From the NCBI RefSeq assembly GCF_012641475.1, contig NZ_JABAIL010000007.1:62001-126000 (forward strand): a stretch of DNA of 64,000 nt. Reading direction: 5' to 3'. Origin of the DNA: Flammeovirga agarivorans (GTDB taxonomy: Bacteria; Bacteroidota; Bacteroidia; Cytophagales; Flammeovirgaceae). Position numbers and translations under genes: made by a program. The notes beneath the pieces were generated by a model. It was not told the origin of the DNA and did no database searches. It saw only the letters and a program-made list of their open reading frames with translations. Of the stretch, positions 35,666 to 44,067 are shown piece by piece (the stretch's first letter is position 1; every line of letters starts with the position of its first letter).

Positions 35666-36316
35666 ATGTTTAAGATTTTTAAATCTAAAATTAACTATAC
35701 TTCTGAACAGATTATCAATAACATCATTCGTAAGCAAAACTACTCAGATACTATCAAATTTATTTATCAAGACAACTTTGATAAAATACTAAGGATGATC
35801 ATAAAAATGGGTGGTTGCGAAGCAGATGCTGAAGATATCTTTCAGGATAGCCTTTCAAAACTAATTATGAGTATTGAAACATCTCAATTTAAAGGAAGGG
35901 CGAACATTTCCACGTACTTATACAGTATTTGTAGAAATGCATGGATCAATACGCAAAAAAAACAGAACAAGTACAGCTTTTTTGATGAAAGTGCAGATCA
36001 TCTATTAGAAGATTATGACCTAATAGATGAAATACCTTTTATCGAGGAAGACCAGAAAACTGTAAAGAAATTTTCGGAAGCATTTAAAAGCATTGGAACA
36101 GATTGTAGGAATTTACTAAAAAAACTGTACTTTGACCTTATGACTTATGAAATGCTGTTAACAACCCATAAAGACAAGTATAGTTCTGAGCAGGCAATCC
36201 GTAATAAGAAGAGCCGCTGTATTAAATATTTAAGAAAAAGTCTTGGTGATGACAAGGATCTTAGTAAAGAGGATATGATCAATATGATAGGACCTTGCTT
36301 GGACAAAGAGGAATAA
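35666..36316 (+). CDS. ECF-type sigma-70 family RNA polymerase sigma factor
   Basis: A 216-residue sigma factor of the extracytoplasmic-function type. Region 2 is clear: IYQDNFDKILRMIIKMGG, then EADAEDIFQDSLSKL (the core-binding D-A-E-D-I-x-Q-D segment) and ANISTYLYSICRNAWIN. Region 4 is recognisable but divergent (DCRNLLKKLYFDL, then a helix-turn-helix-like stretch SEQAIRNKKSRCIKYLRKSL). The next gene on the strand encodes a one-pass membrane protein in the position of an anti-sigma factor, and a TPR-CHAT protease gene converges on them. Which promoters it directs is unknown. Confidence 0.85.
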   Translation: MFKIFKSKINYTSEQIINNIIRKQNYSDTIKFIYQDNFDKILRMIIKMGGCEADAEDIFQDSLSKLIMSIETSQFKGRANISTYLYSICRNAWINTQKKQNKYSFFDESADHLLEDYDLIDEIPFIEEDQKTVKKFSEAFKSIGTDCRNLLKKLYFDLMTYEMLLTTHKDKYSSEQAIRNKKSRCIKYLRKSLGDDKDLSKEDMINMIGPCLDKEE

Positions 36317-36414
36317 AAAATTAATCTAAGTGATTACATTTATTAGCATTTGTGTCATATATGTATAGAAAAACATTTATGGTCAAATATTTTCAATGCT
36401 AAGAAAATAAAACT

Positions 36415-36933
36415 ATGGAACAACTCAATAACTTTACGGAGATTGAGCAAAGGGTATATCTTGAATTCAAGAAAGAAGAAATCGGAAAGATTAGACAACA
36501 GATGAAGAAGAAGACTTCTTCAGTGTGGTTGAAATCAATGAAGGTCGCTTCTGTTGCTGCAACAACATTGCTTTTGCTTGGCTCTGTTTATGTAACCTTA
36601 CTAATCTCGCCCCAATCAGTTGTTAATGATTCAATCGATAAGTATAACCTATCGGACAGATCATACACATTAACGGAAGAACGATTACCGCTACAAGTTG
36701 GTGTAAAAGCTTTACACGAACAGAAGTTCCATGATGCAGAAATGATTTTAATGACAGCGAAAGAGTCTGATCATAAAGATTTCTTTCTTTGCATGGCAGA
36801 AATAGGTGCAGGAAATTATGAAGATGCGAAAGTTCTTATGGAAAAAATGGAAAAAGATCCTGCTCACCTTTACCATCGAGAAATAACCAATTCATTAAAA
36901 CTAAAGGTCTTTATGCTTGAACTTCTTCCATAA
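36415..36933 (+). CDS. One-pass membrane protein with periplasmic TPR-like domain, candidate anti-sigma factor
   Basis: A 172-residue protein: a ~43-residue basic and helical cytoplasmic N-terminus (FTEIEQRVYLEFKKEEIGKI), one membrane helix at about 44-65 (KVASVAATTLLLLGSVYVTL), and a ~105-residue outer part with TPR-like helices (GVKALHEQKFHDAEMILMTA, AEIGAGNYEDAKVLMEKMEK). Its place after the ECF sigma gene and its topology suggest an anti-sigma factor, although the cytoplasmic part is short and no known anti-sigma domain is recognised. Its 3' end overlaps the convergent TPR-CHAT gene by 33 bases. It could be the substrate of that protease (inference). Confidence 0.6.
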   Translation: MEQLNNFTEIEQRVYLEFKKEEIGKIRQQMKKKTSSVWLKSMKVASVAATTLLLLGSVYVTLLISPQSVVNDSIDKYNLSDRSYTLTEERLPLQVGVKALHEQKFHDAEMILMTAKESDHKDFFLCMAEIGAGNYEDAKVLMEKMEKDPAHLYHREITNSLKLKVFMLELLP

Positions 36934-39453
36934 GAAGTAACAAATTGAGGGAATTAGAATGAGGAAGAGTAACCATAACCAATGGTTGCTCTTTTTTGTT
37001 ATAGGGTCTATATCTCCACTGATAATCAAACTCCCCCAGAACATTGGGTTCTGTTTTAGCGCAGGGAAATCTTCAAAGAATTCTAACTTGGCTTTTTGTA
37101 AGGCGATATCTTTTTCATATCCATCTTTTAAAAACTTGAAGAACTTCTTTGAAATATATAGTGAGGCTTGGTCATTTACTTTCCAAAGACCGGCTAAAAC
37201 CGAAGGAGCTTGTGAGTAGGCAAATGCTCTCTGAAAGCTCATCAAACCTTCACCTTTTATATATTTACCGTTAGCAGAGTAGCAAGAGCTAACAGAGATT
37301 AAGTTGTGTTTTGAAAAATCCATTTCCTCTACCTGATCAAAGGTAAAACCTTCCGGAAGGGAATCATGACCGTACAAGAAAATTCGAGAACTTTGTTCAT
37401 CGTCACCAATTACTGTATGTGTAGCAAAGTGGATGATATCATAATCATTAACTGCCTTGATAACATTTTCTTTAGTGGCTTCTTCATTGATCAAAGTATT
37501 CTCAGTGATGCCTTCTACTTCTTCTTGAGAAAATTTCAAATCCTTATTTGCAAAAGGTGCAATACCTAGAATATCAATCTGATCATTCTTTACCTTAGGG
37601 AGAGAAGAAATAAAGTACTCATGATGTAAAGAAAAAGCATAGCTTATACTATGTTCTTCAATCACCTTCTTTCCATCTGAAAGGTTCAATATACCCAAAG
37701 GTATAGTTGATGTTAATTGATCAGCAGATATCATTATTCTATCTTCTTGATTGTTGAATACCTTTTGAGGTAACAACAAATGACTAATTGAATCTAACTG
37801 ATTAATATAGGTTCGATCAATAAAATAATCACTCTGATATAATTTTGCAGAAAATGCTTTCAGTAAATTAAAGTCTCTTTCTTGGGCATTCACTACTTCA
37901 AGATTAAACTTCCCTTTGCTATAAGAAATGATAACAAACCTGTTATGTTCGTCTTGGTAATAAGAAACAAATCCAATATTCTTCTCCTCAAAATTTTCTT
38001 TAAAATATGACCTAAGAATATCTGGTGTGAGTAGTGGAGTCTCTTTTAATTTCTTTTTGAAATCAAAAACATTATCCAAGGCAAAATATTCATCAATAGA
38101 CAAATTCTTAACGTTAGAACTTCTTTTATTAAGAATAGTTGATTTTGTATTTTCAATAATTTCTAAGGCTTTTAATAGATCATCTTCATTTTGATTTTTT
38201 TGATATTGATGGATATAAAAGTGTATAAACTCATCCTGTAAATCTTTTTGAGAAATAAAGGATACTAATTGATCTTTGTCGCCATGCTGTTTACCAATAA
38301 ACTTCTTAAAGTGATGGTAACTTTTCCAATAATATTTGTCTTTTAATTGTTCATCATCTTCATAGAGGCCTTTTAGGTAATAGTGCTCCATATATTCATG
38401 ATGAACCACACCTGTACTGTCCTTCCCTACATTTACATATTGATCCAAAACCAATTCAGAACTATCTAAATATTGAAGATACTCTTTACCACGATCATGA
38501 TGAAATTGAGTAAGGTTCCTAAATATTAAATTCTTGAGAATTAGATTTCTTTGATATTTGGCAGGTAGTGCGAGGTTAATTTCATTTAAAGCAATATTGA
38601 ATTCTGTGAGTGCTTGATCATTCTTTTCTAACTTCTCATAAGCTAATGCTTTTAATAAGTGGGCTCTTGAGAAGTAGAAATGGGTCATTAGTAATTCATC
38701 TGTACTATATACATTAATATTTTTAGTGATATTTTCTTTAGATAATTCCAAGAACTCATCTACTATAGTAATACTTTCAATCAATTTATTTTTCTCATAT
38801 TGATATTTAGCATAAAAGTAAAAATAGTTGCTTCTGTTGAACTTCTTATTTTTATAATATTCATGGCATTGTTTAAAATAATCATCAATAACAGAATCAT
38901 TTTTGGTAAGTGTCAAGTAACTAAAATAATCAGAGGATGGTGATTTTATATTTGAATGGTATTTTTGATATAATAAATCACCAAATGAATATTCTTTTTT
39001 TAAATAATAGATAAGGCCAAGCTTTGCTGCCATACTATTTTGAACATTCGAATTTTGCTTGATAAATGATTTATTTGCCTTATGGAAATAATATTCGGCT
39101 GAATCTAATGAACCTACTCTATTGTGATAGGTTCCAATAGCTTTCAAAGAATTAGAATATAACCATTCGTATTTTATTCCATTCTTTTCTTGAATTTGAA
39201 TAGCTTCTCTGTAGTTACAAATTCCTTTTTCTATTTCTAATGTTTCTTTTAAATAAAGGTGCCCAAGAAAGAAACACGCAAATGTCTTTGCATTATAGTC
39301 AGTGGTTTTTTCTTTCAAAGACTCAAACCTATTAATAGAGGTTTCATAGTTTTTATTTTTAAAGTTGATATATGCATCATCCGCTAATTTACTATCATCG
39401 TTTTTTAGAAAAGGATAATTGAGAATTTGTAATATGATTAGAAAAAATATCAT
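36901..39453 (-). CDS. TPR-CHAT protease-like protein, membrane anchored
   Basis: An 850-residue protein. It starts with a hydrophobic signal (MIFFLIILQILNYPFL). Residues ~25-420 are tetratricopeptide-like helical repeats (e.g. AEYYFHKANKSFI, KNDQALTEFNIALNEI). The CHAT domain, a caspase-like cysteine protease fold, covers ~540-815 with the catalytic pair H679 (IIHFATHTV) and C724 (ISVSSCYSANG), followed by GEGLMSFQRAFAYSQAPSVL. One membrane helix near 825-842 (WLWLLFLILIPSICYFLW) and a basic tail close it. TPR and CHAT therefore face the periplasm. The gene converges on the sigma/membrane-protein pair with a 33-base overlap of their 3' ends. Confidence 0.85.
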   Translation of the reverse strand: MIFFLIILQILNYPFLKNDDSKLADDAYINFKNKNYETSINRFESLKEKTTDYNAKTFACFFLGHLYLKETLEIEKGICNYREAIQIQEKNGIKYEWLYSNSLKAIGTYHNRVGSLDSAEYYFHKANKSFIKQNSNVQNSMAAKLGLIYYLKKEYSFGDLLYQKYHSNIKSPSSDYFSYLTLTKNDSVIDDYFKQCHEYYKNKKFNRSNYFYFYAKYQYEKNKLIESITIVDEFLELSKENITKNINVYSTDELLMTHFYFSRAHLLKALAYEKLEKNDQALTEFNIALNEINLALPAKYQRNLILKNLIFRNLTQFHHDRGKEYLQYLDSSELVLDQYVNVGKDSTGVVHHEYMEHYYLKGLYEDDEQLKDKYYWKSYHHFKKFIGKQHGDKDQLVSFISQKDLQDEFIHFYIHQYQKNQNEDDLLKALEIIENTKSTILNKRSSNVKNLSIDEYFALDNVFDFKKKLKETPLLTPDILRSYFKENFEEKNIGFVSYYQDEHNRFVIISYSKGKFNLEVVNAQERDFNLLKAFSAKLYQSDYFIDRTYINQLDSISHLLLPQKVFNNQEDRIMISADQLTSTIPLGILNLSDGKKVIEEHSISYAFSLHHEYFISSLPKVKNDQIDILGIAPFANKDLKFSQEEVEGITENTLINEEATKENVIKAVNDYDIIHFATHTVIGDDEQSSRIFLYGHDSLPEGFTFDQVEEMDFSKHNLISVSSCYSANGKYIKGEGLMSFQRAFAYSQAPSVLAGLWKVNDQASLYISKKFFKFLKDGYEKDIALQKAKLEFFEDFPALKQNPMFWGSLIISGDIDPITKKSNHWLWLLFLILIPSICYFLWKKFKHKDL

Positions 39454-39556
39454 AATTTATTTAGAGTACTGATTACATATTATCTAGGAACATGTCTTAC
39501 TAGTACTACTAAGATTAGTTAGAAAGTTTTTATTAACAAGTAATTCGGGAAATTTT

Positions 39557-39787
39557 ATGAAATCGCTATCAAAAAAGTTAATTATTTTTTCAGTTATACT
39601 AACTGCCTTTTCATGTTCAATGCAAGAAAATGAGGTAGAACCTATTGAATATAATCCAGTTAATACTGAATTTGAGGTAATGTTTCCAGAACAAGATTCT
39701 CTAAATAATAGTAATAAGAAAAAAGTAAGGCTTAAATATTTTACTGATCCTACGGAAACAGATAAAAATCTCGGCCAAGATATATAA
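39557..39787 (+). CDS. Small lipoprotein, 76 residues
   Basis: A short lipoprotein: leader MKSLSKKLIIFSVILTAFSC, then an acidic stretch (QENEVEPIEYNPVNTEFEV) and a basic and polar end. It is divergent from the TPR-CHAT gene with about 100 bases between, and has its own terminator. I recognise no family. Its position suggests it could belong to the CHAT/sigma module, but this is only proximity. Confidence 0.55.
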   Translation: MKSLSKKLIIFSVILTAFSCSMQENEVEPIEYNPVNTEFEVMFPEQDSLNNSNKKKVRLKYFTDPTETDKNLGQDI

Positions 39788-39816
39788 AAAAAGGCACTTA
39801 TAAAGTGCCTCTTTTA
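39788..39816 (+). terminator. Terminator of the small lipoprotein gene
   Basis: AGGCACTT (39792-39799) pairs with AAGTGCCT (39803-39810), followed by a CTTTTA tail, starting just after the stop codon at 39787. Confidence 0.8.
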
Positions 39817-39996
39817 CTTGTTTTAGAGTATAACTCTAAAACTGAAAACTAACTATTAATTAATCTTTATATTCAAGGCTGAAGTAAGACTTTAGCCTAA
39901 TATTTCATGATGTTAATATTTGTAATCCAAATTTATAAAAAAGTTTTTTATTAACATATAAAAAGTGATAAAAATCAACATTTTTATACAATTTTT

Positions 39997-40027
39997 TTGA
40001 ATTAACTGTTTTCACATCTTAATTTTG
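39997..40027 (+). promoter_or_regulatory. Canonical promoter of the copper-type operon
   Basis: TTG (39997-39999), a 20-base spacer and TAATTTTG (40020-40027) match the Bacteroidota consensus. The predicted transcript would start about 10-15 bases before the TTG start codon at 40050, leaving a very short leader. Confidence 0.7.
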
Positions 40028-40049
40028 ACGCGAATCAAAGTTAAATGTA

Positions 40050-40442
40050 TTGAAAACAGATTATTTCAAATTCGGTTTACACCTTGTCTGTGCAGTAGCC
40101 ATTCTGTTCAATGCATTTTCTGTGTCCTTACTTAAAATGGATCTTGAAGATCAAAGAGACTTTATCGAAAAGGTCTTTTGTATTAATAAGGACAAACCTG
40201 AAATGTCTTGTCACGGACAATGTTTTATCAACAAACAACTTAAGAAGGAAGCAGAGAAGCAAAAAGAGTCTAATATGCATTCTACTAAAGAGGTAGTAAT
40301 GTCGTTATGTGCTTCTGAAACTTTAATTCCTACTTTAGATCAAACCCAAGTATTGCCTGTAAGAGTGGTACAAAATTCTACAGAAGTACTTCTTACTTCT
40401 AAAGATCTTGTCGATCGATTATTACGACCTCCAATAGTATAG
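40050..40442 (+). CDS. Small Cys-rich membrane-anchored protein of a copper-type operon
   Basis: A 130-residue protein. The start codon is TTG at 40050; the nearby ATG at 40045 is out of frame and stops at once. Residues 6-29 form a hydrophobic leader (YFKFGLHLVCAVAILFNAFS). Then comes a conserved-looking cluster FCINKDKPEMSCHGQCFINK with C44, M52, C54, H55 and C58, plausible Cu(I) ligands. Small proteins of this kind are common in Bacteroidota upstream of TonB receptors. The C-terminal half is polar. It heads an operon with a FixH/YtkA-like lipoprotein and a CxxxM receptor. Copper binding is inferred. Confidence 0.65.
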   Translation: MKTDYFKFGLHLVCAVAILFNAFSVSLLKMDLEDQRDFIEKVFCINKDKPEMSCHGQCFINKQLKKEAEKQKESNMHSTKEVVMSLCASETLIPTLDQTQVLPVRVVQNSTEVLLTSKDLVDRLLRPPIV

Positions 40443-40584
40443 ATAACTTTAATGAGTCACCTTTTATCTAAAGGTCTAAAACTCATGCCTTTTTTTCTCA
40501 ATTTATTGAGTACTAATCATTATATCTATCATAAAAACTTTATGAAGGGTTGAATTGTATACCCTTTGTCGTAATATTTTAATC

Positions 40585-41466
40585 ATGAAAAACGTATCTT
40601 TTTTACTAATCTCAATTTTTGCATTATTTTTTATTTCATGTAATCAAGATGAAACCAACCCACAAGAAGGATCAAATGTTATAGGTTCTTCAACAACGGA
40701 TGAGGGGGTTGTATTAAACTTAACTTCAACGAAAGAAGCACTTTATGAAGGTGTTAATAATGTAACGTTCTCTCTTGGTAATGGTCAATCTTTATCTGAA
40801 GGTGGTACTTGGAAAATTACTCCTGTTATGGAAATGACGATGGATAATGGGATGAAACACATGCACTCAACACCAATAAAAGGATTTGATATTGGTAGTT
40901 CGAATACCACTTCTGGTGAAGGCCAAATTTTATTTGTAATGCCTACAGTAGAAAAGGGAGCTTGGGAATTACATATTGAATATATCGTAAATGATGCTGT
41001 CGAAGCAATGTGGATGATGCCAATTGAGGTAAATGCGGTGACATTCGAAACATCAGAGGCTAATTACAAAACAGTGATTATGCAACAATTAGATGGTAGT
41101 GAAGAAAGAATTGTCTTAGGATATAACTTCCTATCTGGTGGGCCAGAAATGGGAGCAAACGATATTGAAATCTTAGCATTTAAGAGAATTCCAGCAATGG
41201 ATCATGGTCACCACGAAGAGGGACATGGTCATGATTTTGAAACATATGAGCCATATACTCAATTATCAATTAAAACAACTCCATGGATGCCTTCAATGTC
41301 ACATGGTTCGTCAAATAATGTTGATCCAGAAGAAACGGAAGAAGGAGTTTATACTGGTGTAGTGAATTTCTCTATGACTGGTGACTGGCAAATTCAGTTA
41401 AATGTAAAAGACGGAGAAACAGAAATTATTAATGAAGAAGGTTTATCATTTTACCTTGAGTTTTAA
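40585..41466 (+). CDS. Lipoprotein with two FixH/YtkA-like domains, Met/His-rich
   Basis: A 293-residue lipoprotein (leader MKNVSFLLISIFALFFISC, lipid Cys at 19). I use the ATG at 40585 because the upstream in-frame start would put a polar stretch before the leader. Two FixH/YtkA-like beta-sandwich modules are visible: about 55-150 (GGTWKITPVMEMTMDNGMKH, then GAWELHIEY) and about 205-290 (IKTTPWMPSMSHGS, then GDWQIQLNV). A His-rich loop at 205-217 (MDHGHHEEGHGHD) and many Met residues suggest copper binding. The stop overlaps the next ATG by one base (TAATG), so it is translationally coupled to the TonB receptor. Confidence 0.7.
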   Translation: MKNVSFLLISIFALFFISCNQDETNPQEGSNVIGSSTTDEGVVLNLTSTKEALYEGVNNVTFSLGNGQSLSEGGTWKITPVMEMTMDNGMKHMHSTPIKGFDIGSSNTTSGEGQILFVMPTVEKGAWELHIEYIVNDAVEAMWMMPIEVNAVTFETSEANYKTVIMQQLDGSEERIVLGYNFLSGGPEMGANDIEILAFKRIPAMDHGHHEEGHGHDFETYEPYTQLSIKTTPWMPSMSHGSSNNVDPEETEEGVYTGVVNFSMTGDWQIQLNVKDGETEIINEEGLSFYLEF

Positions 41467-43451
41467 TGAAAAGTATTAAACTATTAATCGGTAGTGTACT
41501 ATTTTTAGTTCTACTACCGATTACTTCAACGTTTGCTCAAGCTCAACTAAAGACTTATTATTTAGGTGAGGTGACAATTACTTCAGATACTATAGAAAAC
41601 AAAGACTATCAGTTAACAATAGATCAAGTAATGGCAGAAAAGCCCGAATTGAATATTGTAAAAAGAGGTGGTTTTGCTTGGGAGCCCATTATCAATGGAT
41701 ATTCTGATGGACAGATAGCTGTTGTGATAGATGGGATGAGAGTATTTGGTGCTTGTACTGATAAGATGGACCCTGCTACTTCATATCTTGAGCCCATTAA
41801 TCTAGAGTCATTTGACGTATTAAGATCTTCTGACGCACAAGAATTTGGAACTTCTTTAGGAGGAAGTATCAACGCAAGTATGAAATATCCCAATTTTGAT
41901 GGGGAAACACACTTTGGTATTCAAAACTTTTATAGTACAAATACTAACGGTTATGATGGGAATATTTTCTTGGAAAAGTCGTCTGAGAAGTTTGGAGTAA
42001 GGTACTCTGGTGCATATAGAAAACATCAAAGTTATACAGATGGAAATGGAGAATTAGTACTATATACACAATATCAGAGACAGAACCATACGTTAACTTC
42101 AGGGTATAAATTATCTGAAAACGAAACACTGACAGCAATGTTGATGTTTGATCAAGGGAAAAATATTGGTTATCCAGCATTACCAATGGATGTAAGTTCT
42201 GCTACTGGGATAATGGGTAACATTGGTTATAAAAAACATAATGACCAAGCAAAATTTCAGCATTTAGAAGCTAAGGTTTATTACAACTTTATTGAGCATA
42301 TCATGGACGATACGAATCGTGAGAATGTAGCAATTCGTATGGATATGCCAGGAAGGAGCAATACTTTTGGAGCTTGGGCTAAATTGGGTAGAAAAACAGA
42401 GAAACATCAGTTTTCTTTAAAGATAGATGCATTCGCAAACCACTTATTTGCAGATATGACGATGTATTCTCCAACAGGTGGAAAGGATATGTATATGATC
42501 ACTTGGGGAGATATTCAAAGATATTCAATAGCAACATTTTTGAAAGATACTTGGAAACTGGACGACCGTTTAGAATGGGAAAACAGTATTCGTATTGAAG
42601 CCAATTCAATTAACTTATCGAATGAATTGGCAAGAAAACAATTTGAAACATTAAACTATACTGTAGATGGTCCAATTTCTCAATTGGGAGGTACCTTCTC
42701 TTCTGCTTTCAACTATCATTTAACAGAATCAATTACCTCATCATTTGGAATAGATTATACGCATAGATTACCTACTGCTTCAGAACTATATGGTTATTAC
42801 CTTTTTAATGCAAGAGATCGCTTTGATTATATAGGAAACCCTGACTTGGATACAGAAAAAGCATTTGATTTTATTTTTAATCTTGAATATAATTCAGATG
42901 GTTGGGTATTTGGTATGAGTGCAAGAAAAGTATTTATCAATGATTATATTGTTGGAATTGTACAAGAAGACTTATTACCAATGACTATAGGAGCACTAGG
43001 AGTGAAGAAATATATGAATGTGGGTAAAGCGAATTCATCACATTTAAATATTTATGGTAGTAAATTAATTTCCAATTGGTTGAAATATGGTATTCACTTG
43101 TCATTTGATAATGGTACAATTGAAGAGTTACATTCTTCTATGCCTTATATGCAACCTTTGACAGTGAAACAGAATATTCAGTTACAGTTAAAGAACTTTG
43201 CTTTTGGGGTAGAATATGTTTACAATTCTGGTATGTCAACTCCTGCTGAAGAATTAGGAGAGCTGCCAACGAGCAGTTATCACTTGTTTAACTTACAAGG
43301 AGAATATGCTCTAGATTTAAATAAAGGAGAATTAAAGTTTATTGGTGCTGTTCAGAATATATTTGATGCTTACTATATAGACCCTTTTGCCTGGAATGAA
43401 ATACCTAGTAGTGGAAGAAATATAAAATTGGGAATTAATTATAATTTCTAA
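41466..43451 (+). CDS. TonB-dependent receptor, OprC/NosA-like, probably for copper
   Basis: A 661-residue outer-membrane receptor: signal peptide to about residue 24, a plug domain (VVIDGMRVFGACTDKMDPAT, then LRSSDAQEFGTSLGGSINAS), and a ~22-strand barrel ending NIKLGINYNF with C-terminal Phe. The plug carries C97-x-x-x-M101 in GACTDKMDPATSY, and a later HxM occurs at H278-I-M280. The copper channel OprC binds copper through a CxxxM-HxM pattern, so these residues suggest copper uptake. It is the last gene of the operon and is coupled to the lipoprotein by a one-base overlap. Confidence 0.8.
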   Translation: MKSIKLLIGSVLFLVLLPITSTFAQAQLKTYYLGEVTITSDTIENKDYQLTIDQVMAEKPELNIVKRGGFAWEPIINGYSDGQIAVVIDGMRVFGACTDKMDPATSYLEPINLESFDVLRSSDAQEFGTSLGGSINASMKYPNFDGETHFGIQNFYSTNTNGYDGNIFLEKSSEKFGVRYSGAYRKHQSYTDGNGELVLYTQYQRQNHTLTSGYKLSENETLTAMLMFDQGKNIGYPALPMDVSSATGIMGNIGYKKHNDQAKFQHLEAKVYYNFIEHIMDDTNRENVAIRMDMPGRSNTFGAWAKLGRKTEKHQFSLKIDAFANHLFADMTMYSPTGGKDMYMITWGDIQRYSIATFLKDTWKLDDRLEWENSIRIEANSINLSNELARKQFETLNYTVDGPISQLGGTFSSAFNYHLTESITSSFGIDYTHRLPTASELYGYYLFNARDRFDYIGNPDLDTEKAFDFIFNLEYNSDGWVFGMSARKVFINDYIVGIVQEDLLPMTIGALGVKKYMNVGKANSSHLNIYGSKLISNWLKYGIHLSFDNGTIEELHSSMPYMQPLTVKQNIQLQLKNFAFGVEYVYNSGMSTPAEELGELPTSSYHLFNLQGEYALDLNKGELKFIGAVQNIFDAYYIDPFAWNEIPSSGRNIKLGINYNF

Positions 43452-43455
43452 AAAA

Positions 43456-43486
43456 GGAAAGCCTCACAAATTGTGAGGCTTTTGTC
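43456..43486. terminator. Bidirectional terminator after the copper-type operon
   Basis: A 10-bp stem AAAGCCTCAC (43458-43467) with GTGAGGCTTT (43473-43482). It ends the receptor gene and, on the other strand, the gene stopping at 43489. Confidence 0.8.
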
Positions 43487-43488
43487 GT

Positions 43489-43857
43489 TTATATATGTGA
43501 AGCTTTAGTATAAATAACTTTTCCAGACTGTTTACATAGTGCAACATTGATCATTACAAACTCATTGACAACAAGCCTTACATGTACTGTTCCAGACTCT
43601 GTGATTACATCTTGAATTTGTGCCGTTTTTATCCCCGATTTAAATTCACAGAATATATTTTTAGTTGTCAAATTGTACAGATATGTAGCGTTGTCTTCCT
43701 CAGTGATACCTACCCATTGCTGTAAAATATCTTGAGCAAGGTGGTCATTCAATTCAACATCAATAATACGGATGTATTTGAAATACCAATCATTTACATC
43801 TGCAAATGAAGAAAAGCTAAGAGTAAGTGCAATTGATAAAGTAAGTAAGGCTTTCAT
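43489..43857 (-). CDS. Small secreted protein of unknown function
   Basis: A 122-residue protein with a clear signal peptide (MKALLTLSIALTLSFSSFA), mature length about 103. The mature part reads as a mixed alpha/beta periplasmic protein (DWYFKYIRIIDVELNDHLAQ, DVITESGTVHVRLVVNEFVM). It stands alone, converges on the copper-type receptor and shares its terminator. I recognise no family. Confidence 0.55.
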   Translation of the reverse strand: MKALLTLSIALTLSFSSFADVNDWYFKYIRIIDVELNDHLAQDILQQWVGITEEDNATYLYNLTTKNIFCEFKSGIKTAQIQDVITESGTVHVRLVVNEFVMINVALCKQSGKVIYTKASHI

Positions 43858-44067
43858 ATCTGGTCAATGATCTGGTTGTATTAATTAAACATCACGTAAG
43901 AAAAATTAATTCTTGTAATGTTAGATTAACATGAGAATACAAACCAAAATATCCATTGATGACTAAATTAGATGTAACCTATTAGTAAAGTACAATTGTT
44001 ATCTCTTTTTAATCCTTATTTTTAGGGTTACATATAAAGTAAGGTTTATAGTGAAATGTGATTTTTA

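Noticed and set aside
36901-39453. TPR-CHAT protein considered as part of a type III-E CRISPR system
   Set aside because: No Cas7-11, Cas1/2 or repeat array is present; only the protease/sigma logic is similar.
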